64,000 bases of DNA from NCBI RefSeq assembly GCF_001298445.1, contig NZ_CP012036.1, positions 2,173,263 through 2,237,262 of the forward strand. The letters run 5' to 3'. Position 1 is the stretch's first letter. The number at the start of each line of letters is the position of its first letter. The translations under genes and the position numbers were made by a program. The DNA comes from Nostoc piscinale CENA21. GTDB taxonomy: Bacteria; Cyanobacteriota; Cyanobacteriia; Cyanobacteriales; Nostocaceae. The notes beneath the pieces were generated by a model that was not told where the DNA came from, ran no database searches, and saw only the letters and a program-made list of their open reading frames with translations. Below, one piece after another: positions 38,880 through 49,258 of the stretch.

Positions 38880-39584
38880 GTGAGGAGTCGGGTTCTGGAA
38901 AAGTTTGAATTGAAAGGGGTTGAAAAATTAATTGGGCCGATCGCGGCGCTACTGGCTTTTATATGCTTGTTACAGTGGTATATCTTTGGAGACTTGCGAT
39001 CGCCTTCTGATCCTGTCTTTAATGATAATCAACCACCCCTAGTCATGAAAGGCGGCGACCCCTATATTCGCGCCTTGATGCGAACCATTTCCGCCAGTGA
39101 AGCTAATGGGAACCGTCCTTACTCTCTGTTATATGGCGGACAACAAGTTACAGACTTAAGTCGTCACCCAGAAATCTGCGTCACCATCGTTACGGGGCCA
39201 AACACAGGTAATTGTTCTACAGCAGCAGGCAGATATCAAATCATCAATACTACTTGGTATAATATTGCACCACGCTATCATCCCAACCCAGCAAGAATGG
39301 TGTTTTGGACTTCTTATAGTTTTGAACCAGAATTTCAAGATGTAGTAGTTTATCGTTGGTTAAACGATAATCAAGTTTGGGGTATTGATATTTCTAAACT
39401 TTTGCGTCAAGGCAAAATAAATGATGTTTTACGCCGTTTATCTCCGACTTGGACAAGTTTAGGATATGGCATCGAAACAAATTCTATCAGTAATTCTTTA
39501 CCTAAGATTTATCAGAAAATGTTAAAAGAAGAATTAGCCGCAGCTAATCAACCACCATCAGTAAATGTCGCACCAACGCCTTAA
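38880..39584 (+). CDS. Membrane-anchored lambda-type lysozyme (GH104-like)
   Basis: A 234-residue protein with GTG start at 38880 (RSRVLEKFELKGVEKL). It has one N-terminal transmembrane segment (IGPIAALLAFICLLQWYIF) and then a domain resembling phage lambda R endolysin. The catalytic-type Glu is in RTISASEANG, followed by YGGQQVTDLSRHP and AAGRYQIINTTW. Lambda R is a lytic transglycosylase. The pattern MRTIxxSEA...LxxHP...AAGRYQ fits glycoside hydrolase family 104. With no phage genes nearby, it is more likely a cell-wall enzyme acting in the periplasm. The Pro-rich tail is short. Confidence 0.85.
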   Translation: MRSRVLEKFELKGVEKLIGPIAALLAFICLLQWYIFGDLRSPSDPVFNDNQPPLVMKGGDPYIRALMRTISASEANGNRPYSLLYGGQQVTDLSRHPEICVTIVTGPNTGNCSTAAGRYQIINTTWYNIAPRYHPNPARMVFWTSYSFEPEFQDVVVYRWLNDNQVWGIDISKLLRQGKINDVLRRLSPTWTSLGYGIETNSISNSLPKIYQKMLKEELAAANQPPSVNVAPTP

Positions 39585-39666
39585 GCAAACTCACTTCAAT
39601 TTTGATATGAAGATGTGTAATTGGTCTTGAATTTATCAGTAAATAAATAAAAATGGTAATCTTCCA

Positions 39667-40245
39667 ATGACAGCACTAACATTAAATCTTGATTCTGTAA
39701 TTAAACTCACCAGAGAGGAATTTTACCGCCTATGTACAGAAAATCCAGATTTAAAATTAGAACGCAATGTTCAGGGAGAATTAATTATTATGCCTCCAAC
39801 AGGAGGAGAAACAGGTAGAAGTAATGTTAATTTAATTCTGCAAGTTGCTTTGTGGAATGAACAAACGCAAGCTGGGGAAGTTTTTGATTCTTCTACTGGA
39901 TTTACTTTACCGAATGGTGCTGACCGTTCTCCTGATGTTTCTTGGGTAGAAAAATCTCGTTGGGATGCTTTGACTAAAGAACAAAGAGAGAGGTTTATTT
40001 CTTTGTGTCCAGATTTTGTGATTGAGATTATGTCACCATCTGATTCTTTGGCAAAAATTCAAGCTAAAATGACTGAATATATGGCAAATGGCTGCCGATT
40101 AGGTTGGTTATTTAATCGCAAACAACAAGAAGTAGAAATATATCGTCCAGGACGAGAGGTGGAAGTTTTAAAATCGCCTCAAGTTCTTTCTGGTGAAAAT
40201 GTATTATCTGGATTTGTCATCAATCTGCAAAAAATTTTGTCTTAA
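39667..40245 (+). CDS. Uma2-family endonuclease (DUF820)
   Basis: The 192-residue protein is of the DUF820/Uma2 family, a PD-(D/E)xK-fold group very common in cyanobacteria. It shows RNVQGELIIMPPTGGETGR, the catalytic Asp in RSPDVSWVEKSRW, and the Glu in DFVIEIMSPSDSL, with KMTEYMANG following. The cellular role is unclear. It has no operon partner. Confidence 0.93.
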   Translation: MTALTLNLDSVIKLTREEFYRLCTENPDLKLERNVQGELIIMPPTGGETGRSNVNLILQVALWNEQTQAGEVFDSSTGFTLPNGADRSPDVSWVEKSRWDALTKEQRERFISLCPDFVIEIMSPSDSLAKIQAKMTEYMANGCRLGWLFNRKQQEVEIYRPGREVEVLKSPQVLSGENVLSGFVINLQKILS

Positions 40246-40346
40246 AGAGATTACCGGATAAATAAAGAGTAATTAACCGCAGATTGACGCGGATAGACGC
40301 GGATATTTTTTACATCAAAATACTAGAAAAGGCTATATAAATCAAG

Positions 40347-41156
40347 TTATATTGCTAAAAATTCCTGAATATGCTGCACAAATTCTAGAGTATTTTCTAA
40401 GTGAATGTTATGAGCAGAGTTACTAATTATTTCTAATTTAGCAACTGTGCATTTTATCGCTATTTCTGTATTGATATTGATAAATTTCTCATCATTATGA
40501 CCTACTAGTAAAAGCAAAGGCACTGTATTATCTTTGAGTTTATGCCATAATGCAGGTTGACTACCTGTCCCCATAATTCTGAGTGATTTAGCTAATTCAA
40601 GTGGTTGATTTTGTAATCGACTTGCTAACATTCTGTCAAACGCTGGATGATTTTTGATAGAACCAAAAATTGGCTGATTATACCAGTTTAATAAAAATTC
40701 TCGAAATTCATCTTTAGAAATACATCTTGAAAGTTTTCTGGCTATCTGCTCATCTTTTTTAATTCTTTCTAATTGTTCTTGTTCTGTAGCTAAACCTGGA
40801 GAGGCTGATTCTAAGATAACTTTTTCAAAACGCTCAGGAAAATGTAAAGTCATGTATAGAGTTAATCTTCCACCCATTGAATAACCAACTAAAAAGCATT
40901 TGGGTATATGCAATTCATTTAATAAATTAATTAAAGCTTGAGCAGTTTGTTCAATGCTATAGTATTTATCTCCACCAAATACTTGTGTTTTACCATGTCC
41001 GGGAAGGTCAATAGTAAGATAAGAAAATTCTGTACCTAGGAGTTTGATAACTTCGTCGAATTCATCTAGCCTACCAATAAAACCATGTAGAAAAATAATA
41101 TATGGTTTATTTGGATGGTTAATTAACTGATAGTGAAATTTATAATTTTCTGACAT
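40347..41156 (-). CDS. menH: Alpha/beta hydrolase, probable SHCHC synthase MenH
   Basis: Of 269 residues from ATG 41156 (MSENYKFHYQL). The fold has the oxyanion region FLHGFIGRLDEF, the nucleophile Ser in GYSMGGRLTL, the acid in LLLVGHNDEKF and His in SNSAHNIHLEN. The GYSMGGR motif and PGHGKT fit 2-succinyl-6-hydroxy-2,4-cyclohexadiene-1-carboxylate synthase, which acts in phylloquinone synthesis in cyanobacteria. It is divergently transcribed from the RibD_C gene, with only 24 nt between the starts. Another carboxylic ester hydrolase cannot be excluded. Confidence 0.8.
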   Translation of the reverse strand: MSENYKFHYQLINHPNKPYIIFLHGFIGRLDEFDEVIKLLGTEFSYLTIDLPGHGKTQVFGGDKYYSIEQTAQALINLLNELHIPKCFLVGYSMGGRLTLYMTLHFPERFEKVILESASPGLATEQEQLERIKKDEQIARKLSRCISKDEFREFLLNWYNQPIFGSIKNHPAFDRMLASRLQNQPLELAKSLRIMGTGSQPALWHKLKDNTVPLLLLVGHNDEKFININTEIAIKCTVAKLEIISNSAHNIHLENTLEFVQHIQEFLAI

Positions 41157-41179
41157 ACTACTAAATTTACACAAATTTT

Positions 41180-41698
41180 ATGCGAAAAATTAGTTTATTT
41201 ATTGCGTCTAGTATTGATGGATATATTGCTAGAGAATCGGGAGAAATAGATTGGCTATTTACAGACCAAGACTATGGTTACTCTGAGTTTATTGCTGAAG
41301 TTGATACATTAGTTATGGGTCATAAGACTTATCAGCAAGTACTGGGTTTTGAAGAATATCCATACAGTGAACAAGAAGTTTTTGTACTTTCTCATACTCT
41401 GCAAGGTAAAGCAGAAAATAACGCAATATTTATCAATAATGATTGGGCTAATTTTATGGCAAATTTGCGTCAATCTAGTGGTGGTTTGATTTGGTTAGTT
41501 GGCGGAGCGCAGACAATCCATTATTTTTTAAAGCATAATTTGATTGATGAGATAATTCTATCAATTCATCCAATTATTTTAGGCAGTGGTATTCCATTAA
41601 TTATCAATGACTCAAGTATCGCTAAAAAACTTGATTTGCGAAATGTGAAAAATTATGACTCAGGGTTAGTGCAAATTACGTATAACGTGAAAAGTTAA
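41180..41698 (+). CDS. Dihydrofolate reductase-like (RibD_C) protein
   Basis: This 172-residue protein belongs to the RibD C-terminal/YyaP group, with the N-terminal ISLFIASSIDGYIARESGEI, the core VMGHKTYQQV and LVGGAQTIHYFLKHNL, and a final IHPIILGSGIP. These are NAD(P)H-binding reductase-like proteins of unknown substrate. Start is the ATG at 41180, directly opposite the menH start. Confidence 0.92.
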   Translation: MRKISLFIASSIDGYIARESGEIDWLFTDQDYGYSEFIAEVDTLVMGHKTYQQVLGFEEYPYSEQEVFVLSHTLQGKAENNAIFINNDWANFMANLRQSSGGLIWLVGGAQTIHYFLKHNLIDEIILSIHPIILGSGIPLIINDSSIAKKLDLRNVKNYDSGLVQITYNVKS

Positions 41699-41737
41699 GT
41701 AAGTTAAAATTAATATTGTCAGTGATCGCTCTTTGTT

Positions 41738-42191
41738 TTATCTTCTAGGTAGGAATGATTTTACTAATGGAATTCCCCCAATTAAAACGAACAGTGAACC
41801 CATCCCAATAAACATAGTAGGTAAGAACCAAAAATCTGGCTCAAAATTAATTATCGCAGATTCTGGCTCTTGGGGATTATAGAGAATTTCTACTTGTTGG
41901 CCTGGAGAATATGCTGGGGGGTTACTGCCGCTATTAGCTTCAAATTCTATGACTTTACCAGCATTTGCTGTAAATTTGATGACTGGATAATAAATAGTAG
42001 AATAACGCCCTTTACTATCTCTAGATTTATGTTTGACTACTTCCACAACAGTTCCTTGGGCGGGAATAGAATTTTTATGGAAACTGCGAGTATCCATAGC
42101 AATGATGATACCTATGATCAAAAAAAATACTACCAATCCCCGCAAATATAGAACCAAACATACGAAAAAAGGAGACTTCTGGATCTTGCAT
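41738..42191 (-). pseudogene. DUF3592 membrane protein, frame broken at an A8 run
   Basis: From ATG 42191 (MQDPEVSFFRMFGSIFAGIG) the frame needs one base less at plus-strand A8 42120-42127 to read SIFLIIGIIIAMD and continue to the stop at 41738, about 150 residues. It has an N-terminal transmembrane helix, a soluble DUF3592 domain (YYPVIKFTANAGKVIEFEAN; PGQQVEILYNPQEPESA), and a C-terminal helix (FLPTMFIGMGSLFVLIGGIP). DUF3592 proteins are small membrane proteins of unknown role. Without correction a different, Leu/Val-rich start would be read, but the corrected N-terminus is clearly better. Confidence 0.7.
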
Positions 42192-42215
42192 ATATTTTAG
42201 GTTTGAGCAAAATAT

Positions 42216-43184
42216 CTAGATTTGGCGATCGCGGCATTTATAAGGTAAGTCAAAATTAATTAGGGGGCCTACAGGCATCACTCCATTAGGATTTAATTCT
42301 GGTAGACCGACATAATACAGTTGTTTGATATGACTAATATTACACCATTGTTTCACACCAGGATATTGATATAACTCCCGGCAATAATTCCAGAGATTGG
42401 GATACTCGACTAACCGCTTCAAGTTACACTTAAATAAACCATAATATGCTAAATCAAAGCGAAATAAAGTCGTAAATATACACCAATCTGCTAAGGTAAT
42501 TTCTTCACCGCAGAGATATGGCTGTTTACCTAAAACTTTTTCCCAATGTTCCATAGCCAAGAATAATTCTTTTAGGGCTTGTTCGTAAGCCGTTTGGGTT
42601 GTGGCAAAACCAACGCGATATACGCCATTATTTATCGGTTGGTAAATAGCATCGATGGTTTGATCAATGACAGCTTGCAGCGATTTGGGATAAAAATCAA
42701 CCATTTTCTCAGCAAAAAAATTAAATTCTGTATTTAATATTTGGATAATTTGCCGAGATTCGTTATTAATAATGCTGTTTGTATGTTTATCCCACAGTAC
42801 TGGAACCGTGACTCGTCCGGTATAAGTTGGATTCGTCTTGGCGTAAATTTGCCAAAGATAATCAGCTTGATTAACTTTATCTCGAATACATCCTGGTTTA
42901 TCCGAAAATTTCCATCCTTGTTCACTAATTACAGGATCAACAATAGAAAGACCAATAACTTTTTCTAACCCTTTTAAAGCACGTAATAAAACAGTACGAT
43001 GCGCCCAAGGACAACCCAAAGAAACATACAAATGATATCTATCGGCTTCTGCCCTAAATCCACTAGCTCCATCTGCGGTAATTTTATGATGAAACTGTGT
43101 GGGCATTCGCTGAAACTCGCCTTTCTCATTTCGTTCTGTCCAGACAGTTGTCCATTGTCCGTTAACTAATCTACCTAATGCCAT
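42216..43184 (-). CDS. Glutathionyl-hydroquinone reductase (Xi-class GST, YqjG/EcM4 type)
   Basis: A 322-residue cytosolic enzyme that reduces glutathionyl-hydroquinones and related quinone adducts. The catalytic Cys is in SLGCPWAHRTVLLRALKGL; other motifs are GFRAEADRYHLYVS, VPVLWDKHTNSIINNES, and the C-terminal LADWCIFTTLFRFDLAY with the ring of Tyr seen in the class. The N-terminal LVNGQW is usual. The ATG is at 43182-43184. An uninterrupted T7 run (plus A7 42713-42719) stays in frame here, which shows that not every such run in the window is disturbed. Confidence 0.93.
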   Translation of the reverse strand: MALGRLVNGQWTTVWTERNEKGEFQRMPTQFHHKITADGASGFRAEADRYHLYVSLGCPWAHRTVLLRALKGLEKVIGLSIVDPVISEQGWKFSDKPGCIRDKVNQADYLWQIYAKTNPTYTGRVTVPVLWDKHTNSIINNESRQIIQILNTEFNFFAEKMVDFYPKSLQAVIDQTIDAIYQPINNGVYRVGFATTQTAYEQALKELFLAMEHWEKVLGKQPYLCGEEITLADWCIFTTLFRFDLAYYGLFKCNLKRLVEYPNLWNYCRELYQYPGVKQWCNISHIKQLYYVGLPELNPNGVMPVGPLINFDLPYKCRDRQI

Positions 43185-43260
43185 ATTTTTTCTCTGTATT
43201 AATTGATGGAATGATTTGGCGATAGTTTAACAGACTTTTGCAATTATAGATTTTTGGTGT

Positions 43261-44425
43261 TTACAGCTTAATCAAAGGTAGAGTAACGATAAAAGTTGTG
43301 CCGACTCCCACTTCGCTGTTGAGCATAATTTCGCCGTTATGGGCATCTACACACTTCTTTACAATTGCCAAACCTAAGCCAGTACCAGGAATTCTCCCGA
43401 CATTTTCGGCACGTTGGAAAGGTTGAAACATGCGCTTTTGGTCTTGTTTAGGAATACCAATTCCCCAATCTTGAAAACGAAACATGACTGAGTTTTCTTG
43501 ACTGATGAGTTCAAACTGAATCTTGCCATTAGGTAGGGAATATTTAATGGCATTGCCCAGTAAATTGCCTAAAATGTGGCGCAGTAGTGTTTCATCCCAA
43601 ACAGCTTCTTCAATTAATTCTCCATAACTGGCAAAGACGAGAGTTAAATTCTTTTCTTTGAGATTTAATTGCGCTTCATCAACTAATTGACTACAAAATG
43701 CTTCTAAATCTAATGGCTCAAGGTCGCATTGAAATTTCCCAGAATCAGCCCTGCCAATTAAAGACACTTCGTCTAACATTTGCGCCATATTCTTGATAGC
43801 TACACGAATCATTTGTAAATGATTGCGTTTTTTTTTCTTGAGTTAATTTATCTTCGTTATTTTGGAGTAGTCCGGCGGCTAAGAGAATTGTATTCAGGGG
43901 TTGACGAATATCATGAGAAAGCATCGAAACTAATTCTGATCTGAACTGGTTAATTTCGTTAGCTTTCACCAGTTCCGCAGTGCTTTCTTCAACTTGCACT
44001 TGTAATGTTTGATTAACTTGGCGTAATGTTTCTAAAAGCTGTTTACGCTCGATCGCATAACAGATAGAACGAACCAAGCCATTAGCATTGACGTGACGCT
44101 TGACTAAATAATCTTGCGCTCCTTCTCTGACTGCTTCAATTGCCAGTTCTTCGTCATTTGTATTTGTGAGTACCACAATTGGCACGCTAGGCGCACAATT
44201 AATCAACACTGGCAAAGATGATAATCCTTGACTATCGGGTAGAGTCAGGTCTAGTAATATGATGTCGTAATCGCTGCTTTTGAGTTTATTGAGTGCTTCT
44301 TGTAATCGCTTGACATGAACTAGCACAAATTCTTTAGCGTCGGCTTGCTGCAAAAACTCTTGCAATAACCTAGCTTCTGCCAGATTGTCTTCAATTAACA
44401 AGATTTTTACTAAGCTTCCAGCCAT
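43261..44425 (-). pseudogene. Response regulator-histidine kinase hybrid, frame broken at an A9 run
   Basis: The restored protein has about 387 residues. The N-terminal receiver (ILLIEDNLAEARLLQEFLQQ; phosphoacceptor Asp in IILLDLTLPDSQG) is followed by a short coiled coil and a histidine kinase. The phospho-His is in SMLSHDIRQPLN; the ATPase boxes are GNLLGNAIKYS, DWGIGIP and GTGLGLAIVKK. Plus-strand T9 at 43828-43836 breaks the frame: TQEKKTQSFT should read TQEKRNHLQMIRVAIKNM. This receiver-first order suggests a kinase controlled by an upstream phosphorelay, and it stands directly downstream of the phytochrome/Rcp pair on the same strand. Confidence 0.82.
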
Positions 44426-44449
44426 AGTTTTTTTATTTCAAGCCCTGGG

Positions 44450-44590
44450 AATGGAAAAGGCAAAAGGTAAAAGGTAAAAGGCAAAAATCAAAAGGTAAAA
44501 GGTAAAAGGCAGAATAAAGCTTTACTTCTGATTCTTTCTTTTTACTTTTTACTTTTACCTTTTAACTTATTTTTACTTTTGCCTTTTAAC
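44450..44590. repeat. Low-complexity AAAAGGTAAAAGGC repeats, inverted
   Basis: AAAAGGTAAAAGGCAAAA-type units (44456-44510) face their complement TTTTTACTTTTACCTTTTAAC (44538-44590). This forms a long imperfect inverted repeat between the two regulator genes and probably separates transcripts. Confidence 0.6.
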
Positions 44591-45037
44591 TTACTCTGAC
44601 GGTAAGGTAACGGTAGATAGCCAAAAATCTTCGATACCTTTGACGATTTGGAACAGTTGGCTGAGGTTACGAGATTTTGTAATGTAGCAGTTAACGTGTA
44701 AGTCGTAGCTGTGAAAGATGTCATCCTCGTTTTTTGAGGTTGTCAGCACGACTACCGGGATGCGTTTAAGTAGTGGGTCGTTTTTAATTTCTGCTAAGAC
44801 TTCTCGACCATCTTTTCTAGGTAAGTTTAAATCTAGCAGAATCAGGTCGGGGCGGGGAGCATCAGCATATTCACCTTCTTGGCGTAAAAATGCCATTGCA
44901 TCCACTCCGTCTCTCACCGTCACGACTTCGTGCGGGACTGAGCTATTTTTCAATGCTTCTTGAATTAAGCGGACATCGGCTTTATTATCCTCGACCAAAA
45001 AGATGGTTTTGGGCTTGTCTTCCGTTTCTACGCTCAC
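44591..45037 (-). CDS. Phytochrome-linked response regulator (Rcp1-like)
   Basis: A 148-residue single receiver with no output domain: FLVEDNKADVRLIQEALKN, the phosphoacceptor Asp in LILLDLNLPRKDG, and Thr and Lys in VVLTTSKNEDD and CYITKSRNLSQLF. The GTG at 45037 (VSVETEDKPKT) is chosen because GGAGG lies 8 nt before it. The gene overlaps the end of the restored phytochrome frame by 53 nt. Such Rcp1-type regulators take phosphate from Cph1-like phytochromes, so the pair is probably translated together. Confidence 0.88.
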   Translation of the reverse strand: MSVETEDKPKTIFLVEDNKADVRLIQEALKNSSVPHEVVTVRDGVDAMAFLRQEGEYADAPRPDLILLDLNLPRKDGREVLAEIKNDPLLKRIPVVVLTTSKNEDDIFHSYDLHVNCYITKSRNLSQLFQIVKGIEDFWLSTVTLPSE

Positions 45038-47289
45038 GCTCGCGCCCTCCAACTGGAATTGTAAAGTAGAAGGTAGCTCCCTCACCAAGTTGTGATTCTA
45101 CCCAGATGCGACCTCGATGACATTCGGCAATTTTTTTTACAAATAGCTAGACCCATACCCGTACCAGGATACTCGTCTCTGGTGTGTAGGCGTTGGAAGA
45201 TGACAAAAATGCGATCGCTAAATTTGGGATCTATACCGATACCATTATCGCGTACCCAGAACAACCATTCATCTTCTAATCTTTCTGCACCTACGTGAAT
45301 ACGGGGTGGTTGGTTGCTACGGAATTTGATGGCGTTAGCAATCAAGTTCTGGAATAGTTGCATCAACTGGGTACTACCAGCCATGACTGTGGGTAAGGGA
45401 TCATAGGTAATTACCGTACCGGTTTCGGCAATGCGCTGTCGTAAGTTGCTGAGGGCGTGTTCTAAGGCGGTTTCAACTTCAGTTAGTTGAAATGCGATCG
45501 CTTGAGTATCGACTTTGGAGTATGCTAGTACGTCATCAATCAAAGTCTGCATTAAACTCACACCCTGAACGGCGAAGCCAATAAATTCTTTAGCGTCTTC
45601 GTCCAGTTCTTCGTTATAGCGCATTTCTAACAACTGCACATAATTCGCTACTTGATTGAGTGGTTCTTGCAAGTCATGGGAAGCGACGTAGGCAAACTTT
45701 TTCAATTCAGCGTTAGAACGTTCTAAGTCTTGGGCTAATTGAGCGAGTTCATCGGCTTGGCGCAAGACAATATTCACAATTGCTTTTCGCAATTCCAACG
45801 CGGCTTTAATTTCAACATATTGCCAAGGTAAAGAAGTCAGCTTTACTGTTTCTTTCCACAATTCAAAAGATTTGCGGGGACACAGACGCACATCGCCATC
45901 TGTCTGACTAACTTCAAATGCTTTATGGGGATCACCACCCCAATTCACTGTTTGAATAACTTCGGGACGGAACCACAAAACATAATTGCGTTTAGAAATT
46001 GGAATTGCTAATAAACCACTAGCAACGTTTTTAAACCTTTCGGCATCGGGATAAACTTCCGGCAAAGAATTAGTATAGAAGACTTCTTCATCGACGTTAT
46101 TTTTTAACCACTGCACTAGAAAACTCAAGTCTTCTTCAGCGGGAGTCTCACCTATAAGTGTACAGCGATCGCCGAAACAAACAGCCGCACCTTGGGCGCT
46201 GGTTAAATCTAACAAATTCGGCTGATGTTTGACTAAACCATCGATGAAGTTTTCTTCTTGTGACATATATTCAATCAATAGCGATTGAATATGTGTCAAA
46301 TTCATCCGATAGTCGTAATCTTCGGTTTCTTCTCTGGCGGAGATTTCTGCAAATATCACTCGTCCTAAAAATTCGCAGGCTTTCCGCAATTCATAAGAGA
46401 CAAATTTCGGTGTTTGATGATGGCAAGCAATCAATCCCCAGAGTTTTTGGTCTTTAATTAAAGAGATAGTTAAAGAAGCACCCACACCCATATTATGTAA
46501 ATATTCCAGATGGCAAGCCGCAGGACTTCTTAAGATTGAATTGGTTAAATCTACAGGACGCTGACTAACTGGATTGATGGCGGGAATTAGTTGTACTGGT
46601 TCGGCTTTTGCATCCGGTATAATTCTAATAGAATTAGATGCAAATAATTTTCTAGCTGGTTTAGGAATATCTGATTCGGGATAATGTAAACCTAAATATG
46701 GCTCTAGGGTTTCTAGCTTTTCTTCGGCAATAACTGAACCATGTCCATCATGATCAAATTTATATAACATTACCCGGTCAAAACCAGTTACCTTACGCAC
46801 TTCTTGAACAATGATTTGGCAAAAGTCTCGCAGGTTTGAAGTTTTTTCTAACTGGTTAATAGAAGCTTTCGCTAGATGGTAAAAGCTTAAGAATGGGATA
46901 TTTTCTTGGGAAAATGCTGGTTCTAGTTCTAGAATTAAACACCCTTCTGAGTTGCGGTGAAAAACTGCATCAAAAACGATGTATTCATCACCTTTTTTGC
47001 GGAACCAAAGTTTTGTCGGGTTGATAAACTCCAGATTAGCTTCTGCTAATCCTGCTTTAATTCTTTCTAGTTGATAAGAGTCTAATAAATCTTCGAGTTT
47101 CTTTTGCAACATTGCTTCGGGTTCTATCCCGAACACAGCCCAGGTATTATTACTAACTTGTAAGATTTGTAATTCTGGTTCTGCCAAAACTAACAATACT
47201 CCGTGGGGCTGGATTTGGCGAGAAGTATGAATTGGTGCTTCTTTTAAGCTAGTAACATTAATGCTAGGAAGTTGTAAATTTAATTCCAT
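44985..47289 (-). pseudogene. Phytochrome histidine kinase (Cph1/CphA-like), frame broken at an A8 run near the C-terminus
   Basis: About 767 residues in the restored frame. It has an N-terminal PAS (RQIQPHGVLLVLAEPELQIL), a GAF domain with the bilin-binding Cys at residue 259 (SPAACHLEYLHNMGVG, the same position as Cph1 Cys259), a PHY domain, and a histidine kinase with His in ASHDLQEPLNQ, N-box IANAIKF and GTGMGLAIC. Plus-strand T8 at 45131-45138 shifts the frame right after AICKK; with one base less it continues IAECHRGRIWVESQLGEGAT to a stop at 44985. The start ATG 47289 follows GGGGA at good distance. It senses red/far-red light and probably signals to the regulator overlapping its end. 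Confidence 0.88.
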
Positions 47290-47694
47290 TAGGATTCCCC
47301 TCTCTATACTAGGGAGCATCAAAAGTAGGCTGTATATAGGTGTTACATACAGTGTGGATAACTTTATGACACTTCCTAGATGTAAGCTAATATAATTGTG
47401 ATTCTATAAATCTAGTAATTACGAAATTCTTACAGTAAAAAAATAGAATGATTGATTATAAAATTTTTTCTTTATTTTTCTTCATCATTTCTGATATTTC
47501 GATACTTAATTTTTGCTACCTCTGTTATGTTACTTAGCTTTATATTTAGCTTAACTTGCGTTTTTAGTCTAACAGTCAGGCTCGATAAATACAGATAAGA
47601 AATGTAAAAAAGATGTGATTAGCTACCCTGCATATATGTAGCAGTATTAAGGGAGGAAATAGGTGACAGGTGACAGGTGACAGGTATTTTAGAT
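47290..47694. other. Intergenic region with short GTGACAG tandem repeat
   Basis: No gene is seen in this AT-rich stretch. Three GTGACAG units stand at about 47663-47684, behind the mannosyltransferase gene. The promoter of the phytochrome gene must lie near 47300-47450, but no clear elements are visible. Confidence 0.4.
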
Positions 47695-49146
47695 TTAAAT
47701 CCAAGAGTTAAACCACATACGTAGGCGATAAGCTTCGTTTGTCAGTGGTAAACCTAAATAAATGGGCAACCAAAACACAAAAGCCGCCAAAACAATTACA
47801 GAAAGGGCGACACCGATCGCTTGCAATGGACGATAATAACTACGTAGGCATTGATCTACAAACCAAGCGATCGCTAAAAATGCAAATACCACAGCCGTCA
47901 TATAGTGGTAAATAAAAGCGCACCGCGATACCCTCATCCAAGGTACTAGGTTAGTGGCATAATTTACCACTAAGTATAAGGCAATCCATGTATCAACAGT
48001 AAAGTTTTTCGGTAAGGTGAATTGTTTTTTCTGCTGCAAAAACATTACCATTGAGACAATGAGCATTCCGATTAAAAACAACATGGCAGCAACACTAAAC
48101 CACCATAAAAAAGGATTGCCCATCGCATGAACATCATAAATAATTTTCCCAGCATTAGCAGGTAAATCTGGCCCCAAAACAGGTAATGGCTCATGAATAC
48201 TGTGGGCTGTTTTGTAATAATATGCCATTGGTCTGATTAACAATGGCCATTTATACCAAGCAGCACAATAGGGATGTACGTTAGCATTATTTCCCCCCAA
48301 CCGTTCATGAAAACTCAAAATTTGCTTGTGAACTTCGATAAATCCGTATTTGGTATCTAGTTGTAAATGGGGAATCCAAATCAAGCTATAAACAATCAGT
48401 GGCAAAACTCCTAGAAATAATATTATTTGCCAAGCATAGATTTGAGTTAGTTTTTGTAGTGGTGATCCAGCTTGCTGATGAACTTCTTCAGAATTATGAT
48501 TAATTTTTCTGCCAATTATTTGCCATATCCAAGCAAATAGCCACAAACAATACACGCCAGCTAGAAAAAATAAACCATTCCATTTTGTCGCAATTGAGCA
48601 ACCAAAAGCGATCCCAGAAATAATTAAAAATAATTTACGCTTTTGCTTTTGATTATTTAAGGCTAAAAGAAACAACCAATGCCCTAATAAACCAAATATC
48701 ACTATATATATATTAATCAAGGCATAGCGGGATTCAACAATAAAAATGCCATCAACAGCAGTAAATAACCCAGCAATCAAAGCAAATCTACGCCGGGAAC
48801 TTAATTGATAAGCAATGCCAGCATTTAATAAAGGGATAAATGAACCTAAAAAAGCATTAATCCAACGATAATCCCAAGGCGATCGCAGTGAACCCGTAAG
48901 TCCATTCACACTCTCATACAAAAATTTTACATGGCTACCCAGCCAAATACCGAGAGCAATGATTAGTTTTCCCAATGGTGGATGACCATCGAAAAACGGA
49001 ACATGGGTGAGATAATTATTACCAAACTTAGCGTAATAAACTTCATCAAAGACTAAGGTGTTAAACCTGTCTAGTCCCCAAAACCTGACAGCGAGTGAGA
49101 GTAAAAAGATACTCACTAACCCAATGCGAAACCAGTTTTTACTCAT
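47695..49146 (-). CDS. Dolichyl-phosphate-mannose-type protein mannosyltransferase (GT39, PMT family)
   Basis: A 483-residue integral membrane glycosyltransferase with about ten helices. It has the GT-C motif in the first loop (LVFDEVYYAKFGNNY; the Asp-Glu pair is catalytic in the family), and FFDGHPPLGKLIIALG. Family PMT-like segments YRWINAFLGSFIP and WMRVSRCAFIYHYMTAVVFA follow. Bacterial PMTs O-mannosylate exported proteins using a polyprenyl-phosphate-mannose donor. It stands alone on the minus strand. Confidence 0.9.
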   Translation of the reverse strand: MSKNWFRIGLVSIFLLSLAVRFWGLDRFNTLVFDEVYYAKFGNNYLTHVPFFDGHPPLGKLIIALGIWLGSHVKFLYESVNGLTGSLRSPWDYRWINAFLGSFIPLLNAGIAYQLSSRRRFALIAGLFTAVDGIFIVESRYALINIYIVIFGLLGHWLFLLALNNQKQKRKLFLIISGIAFGCSIATKWNGLFFLAGVYCLWLFAWIWQIIGRKINHNSEEVHQQAGSPLQKLTQIYAWQIILFLGVLPLIVYSLIWIPHLQLDTKYGFIEVHKQILSFHERLGGNNANVHPYCAAWYKWPLLIRPMAYYYKTAHSIHEPLPVLGPDLPANAGKIIYDVHAMGNPFLWWFSVAAMLFLIGMLIVSMVMFLQQKKQFTLPKNFTVDTWIALYLVVNYATNLVPWMRVSRCAFIYHYMTAVVFAFLAIAWFVDQCLRSYYRPLQAIGVALSVIVLAAFVFWLPIYLGLPLTNEAYRLRMWFNSWI

Positions 49147-49258
49147 TAGTCAATGGTCATCAGTCAATAGTCTTTTGTTATTTTCCCCTTTGTCCTGCTT
49201 TCTGTTGAAAAATTTTTAGGGTGAGCATTGCCCACCCTAATAGTACTGAATGTTAGGC

